NCBI GenBank assembly: GCA_045594705.1
Contig: JAZNZB010000082.1
Location: forward strand, 1-13,722
DNA from: SVQP01 sp045594705
GTDB taxonomy: Bacteria; Bacillota; Clostridia; Oscillospirales; CAG-272
Length of the DNA: 13,722 nucleotides
Reading direction: 5' to 3'
The translations under genes and the position numbers were made by a program. Positions 6,177 to 13,694 of the stretch are shown in pieces (within the stretch, counting starts at the first letter, position 1; every line of letters starts with the position of its first letter). The notes under the pieces were generated by a model. The model ran no database searches. It was not told the origin of the DNA and worked only from the letters and a program-made list of their open reading frames with translations.

Positions 6177-6183
6177 CAGTAAA

Positions 6184-7245
6184 GTGCTTGAGAAATTGAA
6201 CCTGAATCTGAGTCGCGATATCGGTATCGACCTGGGTACTTGTACCGTGCTGGTCCACGTCGACGGTAAGGGCATCGTGCTCAACGAGCCCAGCGTTGTT
6301 GCCATGGATACCACCACCGACAAGGTCGTCAAGGTTGGTAAGGAGGCTCTTGCCATGATCGGCAGAACGCCCGACCATATCACCACCATGCGACCCCTTA
6401 AAAACGGTGTGATCAGTCAGTATGACGTCACGCTGCATATGCTCCAGTACTTTATTCGCCGCGCCTGCGGCAATACCGTGTTCCGCCCCCGCGTTATGAT
6501 CGGCGTGCCAACCGGCATTACCGAGGTCGAGGAGCGTGCCGTGCTGGACGCGGCTGCAGAGGCGGGCGCGCGCAAGACCTTTTTGATCGAGGAGCCCAAG
6601 GCGGCTTTGATGGGCGCGGGCGTGGATATCAATTCTCCCATTGGCAACATGATCATTGACGTCGGCGGCGGTACCACCGATATTGCCGTGGTTGCCATGG
6701 GCGGTATCGTGGTCTCCGAGTCGGTCAAGATCGCGGGTGATAAGTTCGACCTTGCCATCATGCAGTACGTGCGCCGTCAGTATAATCTTCTGATCGGGGA
6801 GCGCACCGCAGAGGCAATCAAAATTCAGATCGGCGCGGTATACGACCATGGCGAGGCCAAGACCATTTCGGTCAAAGGCCGCGACCTGGGTACGGGTATG
6901 CCTCGCGTCATTACGCTTTCCTCCAAGGAAATGATGGAGGCTATGATCGAGCCCGTGACCGCAATTTTGGACTCTGTTTGCGCCATCATCGAGCGCACGC
7001 CCCCGGATCTTTTGGGTGACATTCTCAAAAACGGCATCTATATGGCGGGCGGCGGCAGCTTGCTTTACGGCCTTGACAAGCTGATTACGCGCGTGACCGG
7101 CATCAAGACCACGGTTGCCAAGAATCCCATCTCCTGCGTTGCCATGGGTACGGGCAAGTACCTCTCGGGTATCAGCCAGTTCCGCGACGTGGCGGGAGGC
7201 CTGACCCGCGATGCGGACACCAAGCCGAACAGCAAAAAACAATAA
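6184..7245 (+). CDS. mreB: Rod-shape-determining protein, MreB/Mbl family
   Basis: This 353-residue bacterial actin forms membrane-associated filaments that guide peptidoglycan synthesis along the cell side wall. The phosphate-1 loop DIGIDLGT is at 12-19, phosphate-2 IIDVGGGTTDIAVV at 157-170, and the adenosine motif GIYMAGGGSLL at about 284-294. NLLIGERTAEAIKIQIG and IIERTPPDLLGDIL are family signatures. The early TVLVHVDGKGIVLNEPSVVA reads more like Bacillus Mbl (VLIHVKGKG) than MreB (TLVYVKGKG), and no mreC or mreD follows, so it may be the Mbl-like paralogue. Two small oddities are Cys20 where Ala is usual after GIDLGT, and a polar C-terminal tail of about 15 residues. Translation starts at GTG. 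pepD follows 16 bases later. Confidence 0.93.
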   Translation: MLEKLNLNLSRDIGIDLGTCTVLVHVDGKGIVLNEPSVVAMDTTTDKVVKVGKEALAMIGRTPDHITTMRPLKNGVISQYDVTLHMLQYFIRRACGNTVFRPRVMIGVPTGITEVEERAVLDAAAEAGARKTFLIEEPKAALMGAGVDINSPIGNMIIDVGGGTTDIAVVAMGGIVVSESVKIAGDKFDLAIMQYVRRQYNLLIGERTAEAIKIQIGAVYDHGEAKTISVKGRDLGTGMPRVITLSSKEMMEAMIEPVTAILDSVCAIIERTPPDLLGDILKNGIYMAGGGSLLYGLDKLITRVTGIKTTVAKNPISCVAMGTGKYLSGISQFRDVAGGLTRDADTKPNSKKQ

Positions 7246-7261
7246 CGAAGAGGATCTTACT

Positions 7262-8695
7262 ATGGAATATATCGTCAAGGGCTACAAGCCCGTCAAGCTT
7301 TTTGAATACTTCGAGGACATTTGCGCCATTCCGCACGGCTCGGGCAACGAGGCAGCGATCGCGGATTATCTGGTCGCATTTGCCACGTCGCGCGGACTGG
7401 AATACCATCGCGACCGCGTCAATAACGTTTTTATCAAAGCTCCTGCCACACAGGGACTTGAGGATCGCCCTGCCATCCTGCTGCAGGGACACACCGACAT
7501 GGTGTGCGAGAAGAACAACGATACCGAGCACGATTTTCTGCGCGACGGTCTTTCGCTGTTCGTCGAGAATGGCTGGCTTGGTGCAAAGGGAACTACGCTT
7601 GGCGGTGACGACGGCATTGCCGTTGCCATGATGCTGGCCATTCTGGACGGCGAGATGCCGCACCCCGCTGTGGAATGCCTGTTCACGGTAGAGGAAGAGG
7701 TTGGCCTCCTCGGTGCGGAAAGCTTTGACTATTCGCTTGTCAGTGCGTCTCGCATGATCAATATGGACAGTGAGGATGAGGCTTACGTGACGGCAGGATG
7801 TGCAGGCGGCTTGCGCACCGATCTGACCGTTCCCGTGACGTATGAGGACGCCAAGGGCGTAGCTGTTGAGATCAAGCTGGGCGGCCTTGCGGGCGGACAT
7901 TCGGGTGCGGACGTGCATCTTGGCAGAGCCAATGCAAACAAGATGATGGGCAGAATGCTGCTCGCGCTTTCCAAGGAGTTTGATTTCAGGCTTTGCGCAA
8001 TTGAGGGCGGCAGCAAGGATAACGCCATTCCGCGCGAATGCACGGCTGTGGTGTGCGGCAAGGGACTTTGGGCCATGCCCGCCAAGGTTGCAAGGCTGAC
8101 CAATGACATCAAGGCTGAGCTGTGTGCCGATGATTCGGGATTTTTCATGCAGTGCAAGACGCTGGAGGTGCCCGAGACCTGTATGGACAAGGACAGCACC
8201 GCGCGCGTGATTTGCGCTGTGGGCACGGTGGCAAACGGCGTGCTTGCCATGAGCAACCATATCCAGGGGCTTGTCGAGTATTCCCGCAATCTGGGCATCG
8301 TTCGTACCGAGCAGGGTGGTGTGCATCTGACGCTTTCCTCCCGTTCGGCAATTGAGAGCCAGCTGGACGCTTCGATCGACGATCTGGATGCGCTGGCAAC
8401 GCTTTGCGGTGGCAGCACGCGTCATCACTCCCGCTATCCCGGCTGGAGCTACGCGGTAGAGTCTCCTTTGCGTGACCAATACCTGGCAGCCTATACCGAG
8501 CTGTTTGGCAAGACTCCCGAGGTCAGTGTGATCCATGCGGGACTGGAGTGCGGCATCATTCGCTCCAAGCTGCCCCTGATGGATATGATCTCGGTCGGTC
8601 CCAACATGCGCGATATCCATTCTCCCGCAGAACGCCTTGATCTTGCCTCCTGTGAACGCTTTTGGCAGGTCATTGCAAAAATGATGGCACAGTAA
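7262..8695 (+). CDS. pepD: Aminoacyl-histidine dipeptidase (M20 family, PepD type)
   Basis: This 477-residue cytosolic zinc dipeptidase hydrolyses Xaa-His and a range of other unblocked dipeptides. The di-zinc site is complete: His77 and Asp79 (LLQGHTDMV), bridging Asp116 (LGGDDGIAVAM), the catalytic and ligand pair Glu145-Glu146 (FTVEEEVGLLGAE), Asp169 (INMDSED) and His453 (DIHSPAERLD). GGLAGGHSGADVHLGRANANK (about 200-220) belongs to the lid domain that dimerises in this family. Length is close to the E. coli enzyme. The ATG at 7262 follows AGAGG at 7249-7253, and earlier in-frame starts fall inside mreB. It lies 16 bases behind mreB with no terminator between, so it is probably co-transcribed. 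The pairing has no obvious functional logic. Confidence 0.94.
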   Translation: MEYIVKGYKPVKLFEYFEDICAIPHGSGNEAAIADYLVAFATSRGLEYHRDRVNNVFIKAPATQGLEDRPAILLQGHTDMVCEKNNDTEHDFLRDGLSLFVENGWLGAKGTTLGGDDGIAVAMMLAILDGEMPHPAVECLFTVEEEVGLLGAESFDYSLVSASRMINMDSEDEAYVTAGCAGGLRTDLTVPVTYEDAKGVAVEIKLGGLAGGHSGADVHLGRANANKMMGRMLLALSKEFDFRLCAIEGGSKDNAIPRECTAVVCGKGLWAMPAKVARLTNDIKAELCADDSGFFMQCKTLEVPETCMDKDSTARVICAVGTVANGVLAMSNHIQGLVEYSRNLGIVRTEQGGVHLTLSSRSAIESQLDASIDDLDALATLCGGSTRHHSRYPGWSYAVESPLRDQYLAAYTELFGKTPEVSVIHAGLECGIIRSKLPLMDMISVGPNMRDIHSPAERLDLASCERFWQVIAKMMAQ

Positions 8696-8707
8696 ATAGG
8701 AAAAATT

Positions 8708-8747
8708 CGCGGTCGCATGCAGGTATGTATGCGGCCGCGTGGCATTT
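8708..8747 (+). terminator. Terminator of the mreB-pepD operon
   Basis: An 11-bp stem pairs 8708-8718 with 8729-8739, including one G-T pair, around a 10-base loop. A short TTTT at 8744-8747 follows. It begins 13 bases after the pepD stop. The hairpin is strong but the T-run is short and displaced. Confidence 0.65.
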
Positions 8748-8780
8748 TGCACAAAAAACTTGCAGGAGTCGGAAATCCTC

Positions 8781-8809
8781 TTGACATAATGGAAAATGTA
8801 GTGTAAAAT
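8781..8809 (+). promoter_or_regulatory. Sigma-A promoter of the solute-binding lipoprotein
   Basis: A perfect TTGACA at 8781-8786, a 17-base spacer and TAAAAT at 8804-8809. Transcription would start near 8816, leaving a leader of about 52 bases. No operator or catabolite-response element is evident. Confidence 0.92.
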
Positions 8810-8867
8810 GAAAGGTACAAGATGGGCGAGGTGTGCCCGGATTTGAATATTTCGGAGGTATGCTGAT

Positions 8868-10376
8868 ATGAAAAAGATGCTTAGCCTGCTGCTGGCTTTG
8901 TTGATGCTTGCATCCTTGCTGGTTGCATGTGCGGAAACGAATGATCCCGAGGGCGAGACCCAGGGTGCGCAGTCTGAGGCAGAAACAGGCGATCCCAACT
9001 ATACTGACGATGTCCCCGAGCTTTCGTTCGGAGGCGAAACCGTGACCATTCTGTCCAGAGACAAGTTTGGTGTAAACGACGAGTTCTATGCAGAATCCAA
9101 TACCGACACGCAAAGTGACGTTGTTGCAAGTGCCGTTTACAATCGAAACATGAACATTGAAAACAGACTGGACGTGACCCTCGAAATGCTGATGGATGAT
9201 ACCGATCCCACAGCTAAGCACAGCACGGCGGTCAAGGGTGGCTCCTCGGATTATGATATCGTAGCCGACTCTACCTACATCATTATTCAGGCCGTGCTCA
9301 AGGGCGAGTTCCTCAATCTGCGCGACCTTCAGTACGTGGATCTTGACAAGTATTACTGGACACAGGGCTATAACGATATCGTTTCGTTCGGCGAAAACAA
9401 TAAGCAGTATCTGGCATCCGGTGCGCTTGCGATCTCCATGTTCCGTTACATGTTCGTTACCGTATATAATAGAGAAGTGTTCAACGACCTGGGCGAGACC
9501 GACCTTTACGAGGTTGTCAATAACGGCGAATGGACGCTGGATTATCAGAACCAGATCATTGCAGACAGATACCAGGACACCGGTACGACCGTCAACAAGA
9601 AGGACGACCGCGATATGTACGGCCTGATCACAGGTGACACGGTCAGCGTTGACCCCTACTGTGTAGCAGCGGATATTCAGCTGGTCAGCAAGAACGAGGA
9701 CGGCGAGTGGTACTACAACACCGATCAGTTCGAAAGAACCGTTGACCTTTGCGATAAGATTCAGGCACTTTACAACAATGCTTCTACCTACGTATTCAAG
9801 GGTGCAACTCTTGACGATACCGGTCTGACCAACATTGTTGAGGCATTCGCATCAAGCAAGAGCATGATGGCAACCGTACAGGTATTCGCGCTGGAGACCA
9901 ACGTTGGCGATCTGGCAGAATTTGACTACGGTATCGCTCCCATGCCCAAGTTTGATGAAAATCAGGAAAACTATGCAACCTACGTACAGGACCAGGTAAC
10001 CGGTATCGGCGTTTCCAGCTCAATCTCGGACGAGGATACCATGGCCATGATGGGTGCAGTGCTGGAATGCATGGCATCCGAAAGCTATGCAACCGTTGTG
10101 GATGCATACTATTCCACCGCACTCTCTTACCAGTATCTGCAGAACCCCGAATCCAAGGAAATGCTGGACATGATCTACAATTCCTTGACCTTTGACTTTG
10201 CGGGCGCATGCTCCAACATCATTGCGAACAACGGCGGTCAGTCGATTCGTGACCAGCTCCGTCCTTTGTTCTCCGGTAAGTCCAACAAGCTTGGCTCCAC
10301 ACTGAGCAAATGGCAAAGAGGTACCGATAAGGCGCTTGGCAAGATCAACGACTTCCTGGCAGATCTTGAGTACTGA
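8868..10376 (+). CDS. Extracellular solute-binding lipoprotein
   Basis: This 502-residue secreted lipoprotein has a lipoprotein signal peptide, MKK followed by a hydrophobic stretch (4-20), and lipobox LVAC with the lipidated Cys21. An acidic, low-complexity linker (22-50) leads to a large domain starting around LSFGGETVTILSRD. The overall make-up (YNRNMNIENRLDVTLE, GSSDYDIVADSTY, FVTVYNREVFNDLG, YGIAPMPKFDENQENYATYV) is that of family 1-type ABC substrate-binding proteins, which usually capture sugars or oligosaccharides. The ligand is unknown. It is monocistronic, with a strong promoter, GGAGGT at 8854-8859 and its own terminator. No permease or ATPase gene adjoins it. Its codon use appears to favour GAC, AAC and ATC, consistent with high expression (visual impression only). 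Confidence 0.88.
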   Translation: MKKMLSLLLALLMLASLLVACAETNDPEGETQGAQSEAETGDPNYTDDVPELSFGGETVTILSRDKFGVNDEFYAESNTDTQSDVVASAVYNRNMNIENRLDVTLEMLMDDTDPTAKHSTAVKGGSSDYDIVADSTYIIIQAVLKGEFLNLRDLQYVDLDKYYWTQGYNDIVSFGENNKQYLASGALAISMFRYMFVTVYNREVFNDLGETDLYEVVNNGEWTLDYQNQIIADRYQDTGTTVNKKDDRDMYGLITGDTVSVDPYCVAADIQLVSKNEDGEWYYNTDQFERTVDLCDKIQALYNNASTYVFKGATLDDTGLTNIVEAFASSKSMMATVQVFALETNVGDLAEFDYGIAPMPKFDENQENYATYVQDQVTGIGVSSSISDEDTMAMMGAVLECMASESYATVVDAYYSTALSYQYLQNPESKEMLDMIYNSLTFDFAGACSNIIANNGGQSIRDQLRPLFSGKSNKLGSTLSKWQRGTDKALGKINDFLADLEY

Positions 10377-10394
10377 TCCCGAATCAAATAGAAT

Positions 10395-10422
10395 AAAGGG
10401 TTGGCTTCGGCCAACCCTTTTG
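10395..10422. terminator. Bidirectional terminator with C(UUCG)G loop
   Basis: AAAGGGTTGGC (10395-10405) pairs with GCCAACCCTTT (10410-10420) around TTCG at 10406-10409. The A-run on the left and T-run on the right let it act on both strands. It sits between the convergent lipoprotein gene (stop 10376) and malQ (end 10435) and probably ends both transcripts. Confidence 0.9.
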
Positions 10423-10434
10423 TGTTGCTGTTCT

Positions 10435-11901
10435 TTATTGATTTCTGCCGCTTGCCTCGGTCAGCTTGCGGATGTGGTTTTTGACGGATGCCTTGTCGTA
10501 ATTCTTGGCAAGTCTCCACTTCCAGTTGTCGCCAAGCGTACCGGGAGTGTTGATGCGCGCTGCGTCGTCAAGACCGAGGTAATCCTGCATGGGAATGATG
10601 CAGTAGTCTGCACAGCTGTCCAGAGCAAAGCGAACCAGGCGGTCCAGATCCTTTGCGCCCTTGTAAATGGGTACGTTGCGCTCAAAGCGCACGCGCTGGT
10701 CGTAGTTGCGATCGTTTAGCCAGCCGAGCGTGGTGCGGTTGTCGTGCGTGCCGGTGTAGACCACACAGTTTTCGGTGTAATTCTTGGGCAGGTATTCGCT
10801 GTCCTCACCGTCAAATGCGAACTGCAGAACCTTCATGCCGGGGTAGCCGACTTTTTTCAGCATGGTGTAAACCTTGGCATCCAGATCACCAAGATCCTCT
10901 GCGATCAGGGGCATCTTGCCACCAAAACGCTTTTCCAGCTCGGCAAACATAGCGGCACCCGGGCCGTTCTTCCACTTTCCGTTGATGGCGGTCTCCTCGC
11001 CTGCGGGGATGGACCAGTAGTTGCAGAAGCCGCGGAAGTGGTCAATACGCACGATATCAAAGAGCGAGAACGCCACGCTCAGACGCTGATACCACCAGTT
11101 GAAGTTGTCCTCCTTCATGGCCTTCCAGTCGTAAAGGGGATTGCCCCACAGCTGACCGGTGGCGGAGAAATAGTCCGGAGGAACGCCCGCGACCGTCTTG
11201 GTCATGCCCTTGGCGTTGAGGCAGAACATGGTGGGATTGGCCCAAACGTCTGCGCTGTCGTCCGCTACGTAGATGGGCATGTCGCCAACTAAAGAAATGT
11301 CCTGCGACTTGGCATATGCGTGCATGCGCTCCCATTGGGTAAAGAATTCATACTGCAGGAACTTCCAGAAGTTGCACTCGTCCTGATCAATTTCCTTGTC
11401 TGCAGGCAGCGTATCCTTGCGGCGGTCGGCAAGAGCCCAGGAGCTTCGACCCTGAAAATCGTACGTGCCCTTGATGGTCATAAAGGTTGCGTAGTCGTCC
11501 AGCCAGAACGCGTTCTTTTGGCAGAAGGCGTCGTAATCCGGGTAATTCTTGGGATCAAAACGGGCAAACGCACGGCGTAAGAGGGGATAGCGCACGTAGT
11601 ACACGTGAGCGTAGTCCACGTATTCGGTTGTGGGCGGCTGATCCTTGACGTCCTTTTTGGTCAAGAGCCCCTCTTCGATCAGCGTATCAAGATCGATAAA
11701 GTAGGGGTTGCCTGCAAAAGCAGAGGGCGACTGATAGGGGGAATCGCCGTAGCTTGTCTGATGAATGGGGAGAAGCTGCCAGATGACCTGGTTGCTTTCC
11801 TTCAGAAAATCAATGAATTTATAGGCCTCCTTGCCCATCGTACCAATGCCGTAGGGCGAAGGGAGAGAGGAGAGGGGAAGAAGAATACCGGCTTTTTTCA
11901 T
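10435..11901 (-). CDS. malQ: 4-alpha-glucanotransferase (GH77, amylomaltase)
   Basis: This 488-residue cytosolic enzyme disproportionates alpha-1,4-glucans, transferring maltosyl and longer units and releasing glucose. All three GH77 catalytic residues are present: the nucleophile Asp287 (VRIDHFRGF), the acid/base Glu335 (LIAEDLG) and Asp387 (GTHDNRT). LPSPYGIGTMG, WQLLPIHQT and YGDSPYQSPSAFAGNPYFIDL near the N-terminus are typical, and length is normal for the compact bacterial form. The start is the ATG read on the minus strand from 11901, with GGAGG (11907-11911) just upstream. Longer in-frame starts lie ahead of that site. It is alone in its transcript. No glycogen or maltose-operon partner is in the window. 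Confidence 0.96.
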   Translation of the reverse strand: MKKAGILLPLSSLPSPYGIGTMGKEAYKFIDFLKESNQVIWQLLPIHQTSYGDSPYQSPSAFAGNPYFIDLDTLIEEGLLTKKDVKDQPPTTEYVDYAHVYYVRYPLLRRAFARFDPKNYPDYDAFCQKNAFWLDDYATFMTIKGTYDFQGRSSWALADRRKDTLPADKEIDQDECNFWKFLQYEFFTQWERMHAYAKSQDISLVGDMPIYVADDSADVWANPTMFCLNAKGMTKTVAGVPPDYFSATGQLWGNPLYDWKAMKEDNFNWWYQRLSVAFSLFDIVRIDHFRGFCNYWSIPAGEETAINGKWKNGPGAAMFAELEKRFGGKMPLIAEDLGDLDAKVYTMLKKVGYPGMKVLQFAFDGEDSEYLPKNYTENCVVYTGTHDNRTTLGWLNDRNYDQRVRFERNVPIYKGAKDLDRLVRFALDSCADYCIIPMQDYLGLDDAARINTPGTLGDNWKWRLAKNYDKASVKNHIRKLTEASGRNQ

Positions 11902-11930
11902 AAAAACCTCCATCGTAGTTGATTGCACAT

Positions 11931-11959
11931 ATTATATCATATTATGCGGGTTTTGTAAA
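11931..11959 (-). promoter_or_regulatory. Sigma-A promoter of malQ
   Basis: Read on the minus strand, TTTACA (11959-11954), a 17-base spacer and TATAAT (11936-11931). The start site would be near 11924, with GGAGG and the ATG closely behind. An exact 8-base direct repeat, CATATTAT, on the + strand (11928-11935 and 11938-11945) overlaps the -10, offset by one helical turn. Confidence 0.87.
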
Positions 11960-11966
11960 GCGAATA

Positions 11967-11995
11967 TTGACTTTTTCAAAAAATAGTGTTACACT
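11967..11995 (+). promoter_or_regulatory. Sigma-A promoter of the comM/yifB gene
   Basis: TTGACT (11967-11972), a 17-base spacer and TACACT (11990-11995). It is back-to-back with the malQ promoter, with only seven bases between the two -35 boxes, so a protein bound here could affect both. Confidence 0.75.
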
Positions 11996-12013
11996 TAAGT
12001 AATGACGAAATTC

Positions 12014-12020
12014 GGAGGGG
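12014..12020 (+). promoter_or_regulatory. Ribosome binding site deciding the comM start
   Basis: GGAGGGG lies four bases before ATG 12025. The in-frame GTG at 11986 is inside the promoter and is rejected. Confidence 0.85.
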
Positions 12021-12024
12021 CAAC

Positions 12025-13566
12025 ATGTTATCTGAGATCTTTAGTGCAGGGCTGTACGGCATTGACGGCTTTATTGTTACGGTAGAGGCTGACGGCCAGC
12101 CCAGAATGCCCAATTTCGAGCTTGTAGGCTTGCCTGACCTTGCGGTCAAGGAGGCAAAGGAGCGTGTACGCACCGCATGCGAAAACAGCGGATACCGCTT
12201 TCCGGGCATGTCGTTTATGGTCAATCTCGCCCCTGCCGACAGGAAGAAGGAGGGCTCGCAGTTTGACGTAGCCATCCTGACCGGTATTTTGCGCTGCGCG
12301 GGGGTGATAAACCGCGAGGCGGATATGAGAAATAAGTGCATGGTGGGTGAGCTCTCGCTCTCCGGCTCATGGAGAGCGGTGCGAGGCGTGCTGAGTATGT
12401 GCGTGGCAGCCAGAGACGCGGGCTTTGCTGAGTTTTACGTACCGGCGCAGAACGCGCGCGAGGCAGCCGCCGTGCACGGTATTACGGTGTACGGTGTCCA
12501 TAGTATGCGCGAATTTATCGATCATATCAACGGAACAAAGAAATTACAGCCCACAAAGCCGGATGACAATGCGCTGGGCGACGCGAGTGTGGATTACGGC
12601 ATTGATTTTTCGGACGTCAAGGGACAAGCCCTTGCCAAGCGTGCCATGGAGATCGCAGCCGCAGGCGGGCACAATATTTTGCTGATCGGCCCTCCCGGTA
12701 CGGGCAAGAGCATGCTTGCCAAGAGACTTGCCACCATTTTGCCGCCCTTGACCTTCGAGGAGGCGATTGAGACCACCAAGGTGCACTCGGTGACGGGTAC
12801 GTTGCCTGACGGCACTTCGCTCTTATCGACCAGACCCTTCCGCGCACCGCACCATACCATGTCGGCAGTTGCGCTTGTGGGCGGTGGCGCAAATCCGCGC
12901 CCGGGTGAGGTGTCCTTGGCCAACCACGGCGTGCTGTTTTTGGATGAATTCCCCGAGTTTCCCAAGCAGGTCACCGACGCACTGCGACAGCCCTTGGAGG
13001 ATCGCCGCGTGACCATTTCGCGTGCCAGCGGACGCGTGACCTTCCCGTGCTCATTTATGCTGGTGGGTGCAATGAATCCCTGCCGCTGCGGCTATTTTGG
13101 GCATCCCACAAGACCTTGCACGTGCAGGGAAGGCGAGGTGCAGAGATATATTTCTCGTATCAGTGGGCCCATGCTTGACAGAATGGACATTCAGATCGAG
13201 CTGCCGTCCTTGTCTTACGACGAGATATCGGCAAGTAATGAGAAGGCCGAGACCTCGGCTACCGTGCGCGAGAGAGTCATTGCGGCAAGAGCGTTTGCAA
13301 GAGCACGCATGGGAGACGACAAGATCACGTGCAACGCGCAGCTGGATGCTGCGGGCATACGCAAGTATTGCAAGACCGACGAGGGCGCGGGGCAGCTGTT
13401 GCGCATGGCGTATGATTCGATGGGGCTTTCGGCAAGAGGATACGACAGAGTCATGCGTGTGGCGCGCACGATTGCGGACTTGGACGGCAGTGAGATCATC
13501 CGTGACGTCCATATCGCGGAAGCCATCCAGCTGCGCAGCCTGGATAAGAAGTACTGGGGCGCATAA
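12025..13566 (+). CDS. comM: YifB/ComM family Mg-chelatase-like AAA+ ATPase
   Basis: This 513-residue protein has the full YifB/ComM layout. The N-terminal Lon-protease-like domain (1 to about 175) includes NFELVGLPDLAVKEAKERVR and LAPADRKKEGSQFDVAI. A AAA+ core follows, with Walker A GPPGTGKS (222-229) and Walker B LFLDEF (304-309). The cysteine cluster Cys353, Cys355, Cys365, Cys367 (NPCRCGYFGHPTRPCTC) and the C-terminal Mg-chelatase helical domain complete it. In naturally competent bacteria ComM is a hexameric helicase that promotes branch migration during integration of transformed DNA. In organisms not known to be competent its role is less clear. Length is normal. It has its own promoter, divergent from malQ. 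No clear terminator follows directly; only a 5-bp stem at 13572-13588 and then the dispersed repeat. Confidence 0.95.
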   Translation: MLSEIFSAGLYGIDGFIVTVEADGQPRMPNFELVGLPDLAVKEAKERVRTACENSGYRFPGMSFMVNLAPADRKKEGSQFDVAILTGILRCAGVINREADMRNKCMVGELSLSGSWRAVRGVLSMCVAARDAGFAEFYVPAQNAREAAAVHGITVYGVHSMREFIDHINGTKKLQPTKPDDNALGDASVDYGIDFSDVKGQALAKRAMEIAAAGGHNILLIGPPGTGKSMLAKRLATILPPLTFEEAIETTKVHSVTGTLPDGTSLLSTRPFRAPHHTMSAVALVGGGANPRPGEVSLANHGVLFLDEFPEFPKQVTDALRQPLEDRRVTISRASGRVTFPCSFMLVGAMNPCRCGYFGHPTRPCTCREGEVQRYISRISGPMLDRMDIQIELPSLSYDEISASNEKAETSATVRERVIAARAFARARMGDDKITCNAQLDAAGIRKYCKTDEGAGQLLRMAYDSMGLSARGYDRVMRVARTIADLDGSEIIRDVHIAEAIQLRSLDKKYWGA

Positions 13567-13586
13567 CGCTACCATACGGTTGCTAT

Positions 13587-13694
13587 GGATGAAAGTTTTT
13601 GCTCGCTGTCACCCGAACGGATCACACTCACAGGATAAAAGTTTTCGCCCGCCTTTTTTCAAAAGGCGGCGGGGGCTTGGGGCAGAGCCCCAAG
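13587..13694 (+). repeat. Structured dispersed intergenic repeat (type 2), copy B
   Basis: It matches copy A at 4171-4270 in sequence and orientation, and likewise lies just downstream of a + strand gene. Hairpin 1 pairs CCGCCTTTT (13649-13657) with AAAAGGCGG (13661-13669). Hairpin 2 is CTTGGGGC-AGA-GCCCCAAG (13676-13694). Several stem pairs differ from copy A on both sides at once, which preserves pairing. A head segment at 13587-13606 repeats at 13633-13652, matching at 17 of 20 bases. Confidence 0.8.

Noticed and set aside
6154..6183. Upstream ATG extending the mreB protein by ten residues.
   Set aside because: It is about two bases after the predicted transcription start and has no ribosome site. 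The GTG at 6184 has GGAGGA at seven bases.
8860..8871. ATG at 8860 opening a four-codon frame just before the lipoprotein start.
   Set aside because: It begins one base after the GGAGGT site, too close for initiation. The ATG at 8868 has normal spacing.
7172..8998. A 608-codon open frame on the - strand opposite pepD (and a 377-codon one at 6145-7278 opposite mreB).
   Set aside because: They are antisense to genes with complete catalytic motifs, have His/Arg-rich products with no domain, and arise from GC-rich third positions of the true genes.
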